A DNA stretch of 5,115 nt from Rhodospirillales bacterium (GTDB taxonomy: Bacteria; Pseudomonadota; Alphaproteobacteria; Rhodospirillales; Casp-alpha2): the NCBI GenBank assembly GCA_021775275.1, contig JAJFIE010000136.1, positions 1 through 5,115 of the forward strand, written 5' to 3'. Shown here in pieces: positions 1 to 5,115 of this stretch. Within the stretch, counting starts at the first letter, position 1. The number at the start of each line of letters is the position of its first letter. A program made the translations under genes and the position numbers. The notes beneath the pieces were generated by a model. The model worked only from the letters and a program-made list of their open reading frames with translations. It made no database searches and was not told where the DNA came from.

Positions 1-131
1 ATCGGGGATACATAATTCGGCCGTGCAGGTATGTTTGCCTATCTTAACACCCGACGGTTTCCCCGGTGTTGCGTTCAGGCGCGCTATGGTTTGCTGGGGC
101 ACGTCGATGGTCCGAACATGGGCTCATGAAA

Positions 132-171
132 GTTAGGCACAATTTTACGTGCCAATATGCTAACATACCAT
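132..171 (+). promoter_or_regulatory. Possible promoter/operator region upstream of the cysteine-rich gene
   Basis: An imperfect sigma70-like pair is visible: TTTACG (144-149) and TACCAT (166-171), 16 bases apart, each matching four of six consensus bases. Overlapping it is a 5-bp inverted repeat, GGCAC (136-140) and GTGCC (149-153), with an 8-base AT-rich loop; an outer GTTA (132-135) and TAAC (161-164) are also complementary. A dyad overlapping a promoter is a common layout for a repressor site, but these matches are weak enough to arise by chance. The placement, about 60 bases before the start at 229, is the main support. Confidence 0.2.
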
Positions 172-228
172 CACAATCTGACGGCACTATGACCTGTCGG
201 AGTGACTCGTATTGATGGGCAGGGGATC

Positions 229-831
229 ATGCGGATACATCAGCGCGACCTCACGGATGCGCAAAAAAAAACCATCGAGACAGCTATAAATGAGCTGGAA
301 CACGACCGGCAGGGGCGGGTCTGTGGTTCACATTGTAAAATGGTCTGTACGTCGTGCGGCGCCACGCAATGCCAGTGCCAGTGTAGTGCCGAGTGTCCGG
401 CAATTCCTGCCCACCTTTCCAGTGATCCGGAAAAATACCCTATTGAGGAGACCATCGCGCCACTGGTGTTTGAGATGCATCGTCTGGGGGTTATCGAACC
501 ATGCTGGTCATGCGAAGGCCATAACGGTCTGGATGGCAAACTCTGGAAGCGGCCCGCTGTCTGGTTCTACTGTGACGACGTGACCCATTTGCGCCTGTTG
601 GCCGATGTTGTCGAGGGACTGTTTGTAGCCCGGAAACTTAACTTCCAGTGGCAGATCAGGATCACGTATTCTGACGTGGAATGCCCCGATACCGTTTTCG
701 CCCTGGAACCGGAACGACGCAGACTTGCCGATGCGAAACTTGTAAGCATGCACGAAGACATCCGGATTCTGACAGAAAACCTGTATGATATGGTTCATGA
801 GCACGCCAGGCGTGTTAAAAATACACTGTAA
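229..831 (+). CDS. Uncharacterised cysteine-cluster protein (200 aa), putative metal binder
   Basis: I do not recognise this family. The protein begins with a probable amphipathic helix (residues 6-27). A dense cysteine block follows, C32, C36, C40, C43, C48, C50, C52 and C56, with H35 inside it. A second motif, CWSCEGH (92-98), comes next and C115 sits at the end of a WFYC strand. Residues 111-150 look like strand-helix-strand and the last 40 residues are helical and charged. There is no signal peptide or membrane segment, so it is probably cytoplasmic. The paired cysteines suggest zinc or iron-sulfur binding, which is inference from spacing only. I chose ATG 229 because AGGGG lies just before it, although the spacing is short. 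An in-frame GTG at 202 would add nine residues but has no clear ribosome binding site. The normal soluble-protein composition and the supported same-strand neighbour favour a real gene. Confidence 0.75.
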   Translation: MRIHQRDLTDAQKKTIETAINELEHDRQGRVCGSHCKMVCTSCGATQCQCQCSAECPAIPAHLSSDPEKYPIEETIAPLVFEMHRLGVIEPCWSCEGHNGLDGKLWKRPAVWFYCDDVTHLRLLADVVEGLFVARKLNFQWQIRITYSDVECPDTVFALEPERRRLADAKLVSMHEDIRILTENLYDMVHEHARRVKNTL

Positions 832-843
832 GAATTGCCCGGA

Positions 844-872
844 TTGATTCCCCATCGGCCATCCGCTATACG
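844..872 (+). promoter_or_regulatory. Candidate sigma70 promoter for the epimerase gene
   Basis: TTGATT (844-849) and TATACG (867-872) are separated by exactly 17 bases, each matching four of six consensus positions. They lie in the 81-base gap between the cysteine-rich gene and the epimerase, which would give a leader of roughly 35 bases. This would let the epimerase be transcribed independently of the upstream gene. The call rests on pattern matching only. Confidence 0.3.
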
Positions 873-912
873 GGGCATAGGCATCACTTAAGTCACGCCA
901 AGGGCATTCCAT

Positions 913-1896
913 ATGACAGTTCTGGTCACAGGAGCCGCCGGTTTTATCGGCTTTCACACCACACGCGCCCTGTTGGCGCGTGGCGACAGCGTGGTTGGTA
1001 TCGACAATATTAATGACTACTATGATCCTGCACTCAAGGAAGCACGCCTTGCCATCCTGCAAGAAAGTGACAGGTTTGATTTCGAGAGGGCCGACATCGC
1101 CGACAAGGATGCCGTGGCGGCGTTGATCGCACGGCGCAGTGATATTGATCGCGTGGTTCATCTGGCGGCCCAGGCAGGGGTCCGGTACTCGCTGATCAAT
1201 CCTTATGCGTATATGCGGACCAACCTGGACGGCCATGTGGTCCTGATGGAAGCCTGCAAGAAGCTGCCGAACCTGCGTCACTTCGTCTATGCTTCGTCGT
1301 CATCCGTTTACGGGGCAAACACCAAGCTGCCGTTCAGCGTGTCGGACCCGGTGGAGCATCCCGTATCGCTTTACGCTGCGACGAAACGATCCATGGAATT
1401 GTTGAGCGAGAGTTACGCGCGAATGTTCGCCCTGCCATTAACGGGATTACGGTTTTTTACCGTGTACGGCCCGTGGGGTCGCCCTGACATGGCGGCTTTT
1501 ATCTTCACAAAAAAGATTTTGGCGGGTGAGCCCATTCCGGTCTTCAATAACGGCGACATGAGCCGGGATTTCACCTTCGTCGAAGATATTGTGCGCGGTA
1601 TCATTGGGTGCCTGGATGGTCCTGCACAACTGGTTGATGGCAAGCCACCGCACCGGGTTTATAATATTGGCAACAATAAGTCTGAAAAGCTGATGGATTT
1701 CATAGCCATTCTGGAGCAGGCATTGGGCCGGAAAGCACAAATTGATTTTCAACCCATGCAACCGGGTGATGTGAGGGAAACCTATGCGGATATAGAGGCG
1801 ACCCGCCGGGACTTCGGCTTTGAGCCGAGCACCGGTATTGCCGAGGGTATTCCTCGCTTCATTGACTGGTACCGCGAATTCTACGACGTTAAATAG
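913..1896 (+). CDS. UDP-glucuronate 4-epimerase-type NAD-dependent sugar-nucleotide epimerase
   Basis: This is an extended short-chain dehydrogenase/reductase of 327 residues, the usual family length. The Rossmann NAD-binding motif GAAGFIG is at 7-13 and D31 follows the second strand to bind the adenosine ribose. The stretch NDYYDPALKEARL (34-46) is characteristic of UDP-glucuronate epimerases, as are HLAAQAGVRYS (83-93), TVYGPWGRPDMA (183-194) and SRDFTFVEDI (217-226). The catalytic YxxxK is Y154/K158, with the partner serine in the SSSS run at 128-131. PGDVRETYADI (284-294) is the conserved C-terminal substrate-domain segment. Family knowledge predicts interconversion of UDP-glucuronate and UDP-galacturonate in the cytoplasm, feeding LPS or capsule synthesis; homologues carry names such as lspL or capI. 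ATG 913 has AAGG (900-903) nine bases upstream. No glycosyltransferase or UDP-glucose dehydrogenase is visible nearby. Exact substrate specificity within the epimerase family is inferred. Confidence 0.95.
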   Translation: MTVLVTGAAGFIGFHTTRALLARGDSVVGIDNINDYYDPALKEARLAILQESDRFDFERADIADKDAVAALIARRSDIDRVVHLAAQAGVRYSLINPYAYMRTNLDGHVVLMEACKKLPNLRHFVYASSSSVYGANTKLPFSVSDPVEHPVSLYAATKRSMELLSESYARMFALPLTGLRFFTVYGPWGRPDMAAFIFTKKILAGEPIPVFNNGDMSRDFTFVEDIVRGIIGCLDGPAQLVDGKPPHRVYNIGNNKSEKLMDFIAILEQALGRKAQIDFQPMQPGDVRETYADIEATRRDFGFEPSTGIAEGIPRFIDWYREFYDVK

Positions 1897-1944
1897 TCCT
1901 ATCTCAATTTTATCCGCCGCCCGAAGAACTGCCGGATGGCAATC

Positions 1945-1948
1945 GGAG
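1945..1948 (+). promoter_or_regulatory. Ribosome binding site that favours the GTG start at 1957
   Basis: GGAG lies eight bases before GTG 1957, an ideal spacing. The in-frame ATG at 1936 has only a weak GAAG-like match upstream (around 1923). This site is the reason for preferring the shorter transporter reading. Confidence 0.5.
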
Positions 1949-1956
1949 CCAATTGC

Positions 1957-2850
1957 GTGGCTGATCGTCCCTCCCTCCGTCATGTGATATTGCTGCTCTT
2001 GCTGGCGATAATATGGAGCTCTGCGTTCACCACCATCAAGGTGGCGGTCTCAACCATACCGCCGCTGACTCTGGTGGCGGCACGAATGGTTGTCGCCATC
2101 ATCCTGCTTTACGCGGTGTTGCGTCTCAAGGGTATGCGATTACCGACCATGGGGCGTGAATGGACTGCCTTTTTCCTGTTAGGTCTGACCAGCAATGCCA
2201 TTCCATTTTTTCTCATCAGTTGGGGTGAGGTCGGCATCGATAGCGGTAAGGCGGCAATTCTCATGGCGATCATGCCGTTGATGACAGTAGGCCTGGCTCA
2301 TTTTTTTACCGAGTCCGACCGCATGACGCTGACGAAGTTTTTAGGGTTGGTAATCGGTTTCAGTGGCATTGTTGTGCTCGTCGGGCCAGGTGCTTTAGCG
2401 CACCTGGGTGAGAGAACAATTTTCGAGCTGGCGGTGGCAGGAGGTGCGATATTCTACGCCATTTCGGCGGTCCTCGCCCGGCGGTTACCGTCCGGCGGTG
2501 ATCCCCTGCAACGAGGAACAGCGGTCACCTTGTGTGCCGCCGTGCAAATGGTGCCAGTCAGTCTGATCATGGATGCGCCGTGGGCATTATCGCCATCGGC
2601 GCCATCATTTATCAGTGCACTCTATCTTGGCATTTTCCCCACAGGTATCGGCGCGATCATCTATTTTCACCTGATCGCAGAGCGCGGCACCACGTTTTTC
2701 GCCCTGATCAATTACATCATCCCGTGTCTGGGTGTCGTATGGGGTGTGACATTCCTGGGTGAAGTGCTGACAGTACAGGCGCTCACCGCGCTGGGGATTA
2801 TTTTGGGTGGTGTGTTCGTTGCCAATCTGTCCTTTGGACGTCAGCGATAA
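1957..2850 (+). CDS. EamA/DMT-family ten-helix inner-membrane transporter
   Basis: The 297-residue protein has about ten hydrophobic segments, near residues 9-29, 36-55, 69-89, 96-115, 127-145, 156-175, 187-205, 217-238, 246-267 and 273-292. This is the two-repeat EamA architecture of the drug/metabolite transporter superfamily, at normal length. The first helix carries the typical LLLLAIIWSSAF pattern, and helix 9 is followed by FLGE, a common signature near the end of the second EamA repeat. Substrate cannot be read from sequence; relatives export amino acids, nucleosides or other metabolites. GTG 1957 is preferred for its ribosome binding site, while ATG 1936 would add seven residues. The gene starts 60 bases after the epimerase stop (39 if ATG 1936 is used) with no terminator seen between them, so co-transcription is plausible. 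Its last 10 bases overlap the end of the convergent ligase gene. Confidence 0.92.
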   Translation: MADRPSLRHVILLLLLAIIWSSAFTTIKVAVSTIPPLTLVAARMVVAIILLYAVLRLKGMRLPTMGREWTAFFLLGLTSNAIPFFLISWGEVGIDSGKAAILMAIMPLMTVGLAHFFTESDRMTLTKFLGLVIGFSGIVVLVGPGALAHLGERTIFELAVAGGAIFYAISAVLARRLPSGGDPLQRGTAVTLCAAVQMVPVSLIMDAPWALSPSAPSFISALYLGIFPTGIGAIIYFHLIAERGTTFFALINYIIPCLGVVWGVTFLGEVLTVQALTALGIILGGVFVANLSFGRQR

Positions 2851-4598
2851 AGCGCTTCCAACCGGTCACCATAGCGTGCTTTCAGAACATGACGGCGGAC
2901 CTTCATGGTCGGTGTCATTTCGCTGTTATCAATAGTGAAAGCTTCATCAGCCAGAAGGAAGTGGCGAACCTTTTCGAGGTTGGAGAGAGAAGCATTCACC
3001 CGGTCGATAACCGCACTAATGGCGGCGCGCAGTTCTGAATCGGTTTCATGTTTTCCGGTGTCACGAGTCCAGTCAGCGATCCATGCATCATCCGGTACAA
3101 TCAGGGCGACCAAATGCGGATGCTTGTCGCCATAGACCATGGCCTGGCCGATTTCCGGCTCTATGCAGAGTACGCCTTCGATCCGCTGGGGCGCGATATT
3201 GTCGCCACCTGAATTGACGATGATATCTTTTTTGCGGTCCGTGATCATCAACTGGGCATCTTCATCGAAGCCGCCAATATCGCCTGTATGCAGCCAGCCA
3301 TCGATAATGGTCTTGCGGGTGGCTTCCTCATCTCGCCAATACCCCTGCATGACCAGCTCGCCCCGGCACAGGATTTCCCCGTCTTCGGCAATACGCACTT
3401 CTGTATTTCTGACGATGGGGCCAACCGTGTGCATTTTTGCACTGGCGGCTCGGTTAACCGAAATCAACGGTGCACTTTCGGTCTGACCATAACCCTGTAG
3501 GATGCGCAGGCCCAGGGCCGTGAAAAACACACCAATGTCGGGATTGAGAGGTGCGCCACCTGACACCAGCGCCTTGAGCCGCCCACCGAAACGGGCGCGT
3601 ACCTTGTCGCGAACCAGTTTATCGAGCACCCGGTCCATAAGACCTTCCATCGGGCTCAGACTGGATGGGTTGCGATAACGCTTGGCGCCGAGCGCGTAAG
3701 CCTTGTTGAAAAGTTTCTCCTTGATGCCGCCCTGTTTCGTGATGCCCCGGGTGATGCGCCGATGCAGAGTTTCATAGAGCCTCGGCACCGCTGTCATGAT
3801 GGTGGGGCGAGCCTCAATCATATTATTCCCGAGCGTCTCGATTCCCTCGGCGTAATAAATTTCTGCACCGATAGCTATGGGGAAGAACTGACCGGCCATA
3901 TGTTCATAAGAATGTGACAGCGGCAGGAATGAGAGAAATACATCGTCACCCAAACCGATTTCGCGCAGCGCATCCTCGGCCCCGGTGCAGTTATGCAAGA
4001 TGGCCCCGTGATGCAGCATGACGCCCTTTGGCAGGCCACCGGTACCGGAGGTGTAGATGATGCAGGCGGTTCGATCCCGTCCCCAGGTGGCGGCGAGCGC
4101 GACGATATCATCGGTTCTGTCTTGACCGCTTTCCACGAGGGTGCCCAATGACAGACCTGTATCCAGATCATCGTCAATACAGATGACCAGCGATGTGTCA
4201 GCGCAATCCGCCACGGCGGGCAATAATGCTTTGGCCAGGCGGGCAGTTGAAACAATAACGGCGCGTGCACCACTATCACCCAGAATGTGGCGGTGATCAT
4301 CCGTGGTGTTGGTGATGTAGGCCGGGACAGTGATCGCGCCGATGGACATGATGGCTATATCGGCGATTAGCCAGTCCGGCCTGTTTTCAGATACCAGAAC
4401 TACACGGTCACCGGGCTCAATCCCTTGGGCCAGCAGGCCACGCGAAATGTTCATGCAACGGTCTGCTGCCTGTCGCCAGCTCAACGGCGTATAGGTACCG
4501 TCTTTCTTTTCCCACAGGAATTCCTTGTCACCCAATCGTGCGGCCTGTTCGAAAAACATGGTGACCAGATTTGGCCAGTAGGTAAACTCTTGTGGCAT
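2841..4598 (-). CDS. Long-chain fatty-acid--CoA ligase (AMP-binding, FAA1/FadD15-like)
   Basis: The 585-residue protein is a full-length ANL-superfamily adenylating enzyme of the long-chain acyl-CoA synthetase group. The P-loop-like motif YTSGTGGLPKG is at 182-192, LPLSHSYEH at 225-233 and PTIMTAVPRLYE at 265-276. The adenine-binding GYGQTES is at 369-375, HTGD ends in the ribose-binding D440, and the hinge DRKKD starts at 454. The C-terminal PTMKVRR contains the catalytic lysine K566. Expected reaction: fatty acid + ATP + CoA to acyl-CoA + AMP + PPi, in the cytoplasm or at the inner membrane, feeding beta-oxidation or lipid synthesis. The core reads TSGTGG where most family members have TSGTTG. 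ATG 4598 is chosen because AGGAGA precedes it by nine bases; an in-frame ATG at 4646 would add 16 hydrophilic residues that look like translated leader. Chain-length preference is inferred from resemblance only. Confidence 0.95.
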   Translation of the reverse strand: MPQEFTYWPNLVTMFFEQAARLGDKEFLWEKKDGTYTPLSWRQAADRCMNISRGLLAQGIEPGDRVVLVSENRPDWLIADIAIMSIGAITVPAYITNTTDDHRHILGDSGARAVIVSTARLAKALLPAVADCADTSLVICIDDDLDTGLSLGTLVESGQDRTDDIVALAATWGRDRTACIIYTSGTGGLPKGVMLHHGAILHNCTGAEDALREIGLGDDVFLSFLPLSHSYEHMAGQFFPIAIGAEIYYAEGIETLGNNMIEARPTIMTAVPRLYETLHRRITRGITKQGGIKEKLFNKAYALGAKRYRNPSSLSPMEGLMDRVLDKLVRDKVRARFGGRLKALVSGGAPLNPDIGVFFTALGLRILQGYGQTESAPLISVNRAASAKMHTVGPIVRNTEVRIAEDGEILCRGELVMQGYWRDEEATRKTIIDGWLHTGDIGGFDEDAQLMITDRKKDIIVNSGGDNIAPQRIEGVLCIEPEIGQAMVYGDKHPHLVALIVPDDAWIADWTRDTGKHETDSELRAAISAVIDRVNASLSNLEKVRHFLLADEAFTIDNSEMTPTMKVRRHVLKARYGDRLEALYR

Positions 4599-4607
4599 TC
4601 GGGAGTG

Positions 4608-4613
4608 TCTCCT
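4608..4613 (-). promoter_or_regulatory. Strong ribosome binding site of the acyl-CoA ligase gene
   Basis: On the minus strand this reads AGGAGA, nine bases before ATG 4598. It lies inside the extended frame that would start at ATG 4646, so it argues that the shorter 585-residue product is the one made. Confidence 0.75.
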
Positions 4614-4665
4614 GTTTTCGTCTCGTGGACCGTCATCTATAGCCATAAATTCGCCATCTTAACGC

Positions 4666-4693
4666 ATGACTTTTCGCTGCGTGTACCTATCTT
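4666..4693 (+). promoter_or_regulatory. Weak candidate promoter for the oligoendopeptidase gene
   Basis: ATGACT (4666-4671) and TATCTT (4688-4693) are 16 bases apart, each matching four of six sigma70 consensus bases. They sit in the divergent gap between the ligase and the peptidase, where a rightward promoter is expected. No comparably convincing leftward promoter for the ligase was picked out by eye, although one should lie in the same gap. Confidence 0.2.
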
Positions 4694-4718
4694 TACTGAA
4701 ATACCAAATGAATATGAC

Positions 4719-4725
4719 AAGGGAG
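4719..4725 (+). promoter_or_regulatory. Ribosome binding site setting the peptidase start
   Basis: AAGGGAG ends nine bases before GTG 4735. Two in-frame ATGs lie slightly upstream (4708 and 4714), but they have no Shine-Dalgarno sequence and the site itself would fall inside the coding region. GTG 4735 is therefore preferred. Confidence 0.65.
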
Positions 4726-4734
4726 CACCCAAGC

Positions 4735-5115
4735 GTGCAACAAACCATCTCAACACCGGATACCAAAGACGAGTTGCCTGCATGGGATCTGTCCGATCTT
4801 TATAGCGCACCGGACGCACCAGAACTGGATCGTGATTTAACCGATGTGGCCAGCACCGTTGCTGCATTTGCCGCGCAATACAAAGGGAAAATCGCCGACA
4901 TGGCGCCCGCACGGTTTGCCGGGGCGATCCGGGAATTTGAACAAACGTTGCAGACGTTGCACCGCATTGCGAGTTACGCGCAGTTGCTCTACGCCGCCAA
5001 TGTCAGTGATCCGGAAACTGGTAAATTTTACCAGACCATCCACGAAAAAGTGACGGATATCTCCACGGATACCCTGTTTTTTACACTGGAAATTAATCGC
5101 CTCGACGATCAGGCG
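4735..5115 (+). CDS. M3-family oligoendopeptidase (PepF type), N-terminal part, cut by window edge
   Basis: The reading frame is open from GTG 4735 to the last base, giving 127 residues with no stop, so the gene continues beyond the window. The segment LPAWDLSDLY (14-23) is the typical opening of M3B oligoendopeptidase F proteins. It is followed by the helical region with FAAQYKGKIA (45-54), the EFEQTLQTLHRIASYAQLLYA stretch (68-88) and SDPETGKFYQ (91-100), all in the usual order. The family is about 600 residues long and hydrolyses oligopeptides in the cytoplasm using a zinc-binding HExxH motif, which would lie outside this window and cannot be confirmed here. No signal peptide is visible. 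The gene is divergent from the acyl-CoA ligase, separated by 136 bases. Codon use looks like that of its neighbours. Confidence 0.88.
   Translation, partial: MQQTISTPDTKDELPAWDLSDLYSAPDAPELDRDLTDVASTVAAFAAQYKGKIADMAPARFAGAIREFEQTLQTLHRIASYAQLLYAANVSDPETGKFYQTIHEKVTDISTDTLFFTLEINRLDDQA

Noticed and set aside
45..69. Inverted repeat AACACC/GGTGTT with a 13-base loop, considered as a terminator
   Set aside because: The stem is only 6 bp, the loop is long and no T-tract follows.
2..136. Open plus-strand frame entering from the left edge, ending in TAG at 134-136, as a possible C-terminus of an upstream gene
   Set aside because: Its 44 residues show no recognisable pattern and unusual composition; without upstream sequence it cannot be supported.
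334..357. CxxxCxxC (C36, C40, C43 of the cysteine-rich protein), the spacing of the radical SAM cluster motif
   Set aside because: The protein is only 200 residues, no other radical SAM features are visible and the motif is embedded in a larger cysteine block, so the match is probably coincidental.
851..874. CCCC...GGGG pairing between the first gene and the epimerase, considered as a terminator
   Set aside because: Only about four consecutive pairs form and no T-tract follows; the region reads better as a promoter.
508..1281. A 257-codon open frame on the minus strand spanning the cysteine-rich gene, the gap and the front of the epimerase
   Set aside because: It lies antisense to a certain epimerase gene over some 370 bases, its translation has no recognisable domain, and it is best explained as an antisense shadow of GC-biased coding DNA.
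1447..1983. A 178-codon minus-strand open frame across the end of the epimerase and the start of the transporter
   Set aside because: It is antisense to two well-supported genes and has no family-like features.
4425..4805. A 126-codon plus-strand open frame running from the ligase N-terminus into the peptidase start
   Set aside because: It is antisense to the ligase and out of frame with the clear oligoendopeptidase reading from 4735.

Overview
The window carries four complete protein-coding genes and the start of a fifth, packed with little spare DNA. The protein families and the moderate-to-high GC (mid-50s per cent judged by eye, not computed) suggest an alphaproteobacterial chromosome, possibly a marine or Rhodospirillales-like lineage. 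That placement is inference from the flavour of the proteins; no rRNA or other taxonomic marker is present. There is no sign of a transposon, integrase, phage gene, CRISPR array, tRNA or rRNA.

Layout, left to right. Bases 1-228 are non-coding or at best hold an unconvincing gene tail, with a small dyad and weak promoter-like matches upstream of the first gene. Bases 229-831 (+) encode a 200-residue protein I cannot assign to a family; it has eight cysteines within 25 residues and a later CWSC motif. Bases 913-1896 (+) encode a sugar-nucleotide epimerase of the UDP-glucuronate 4-epimerase type, with a possible promoter and a good ribosome binding site of its own. Next comes an EamA/DMT-type ten-helix transporter (about 1957-2850, +), close enough to be co-transcribed with the epimerase. 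A long-chain acyl-CoA synthetase (2841-4598, -) converges on it, and the two coding regions overlap tail-to-tail by 10 bp. After a 136-bp divergent intergenic region, an M3-family oligoendopeptidase gene begins at 4735 (+) and runs off the right edge.

The genes do not form an obvious single pathway. The epimerase makes UDP-galacturonate for surface polysaccharide or LPS. The transporter exports or imports an unknown small metabolite. The ligase activates fatty acids for degradation or lipid synthesis. The peptidase trims oligopeptides. This reads as ordinary core or semi-core chromosome. The most distinctive item is the cysteine-cluster protein, and I found no convincing evidence of a new multi-gene system.
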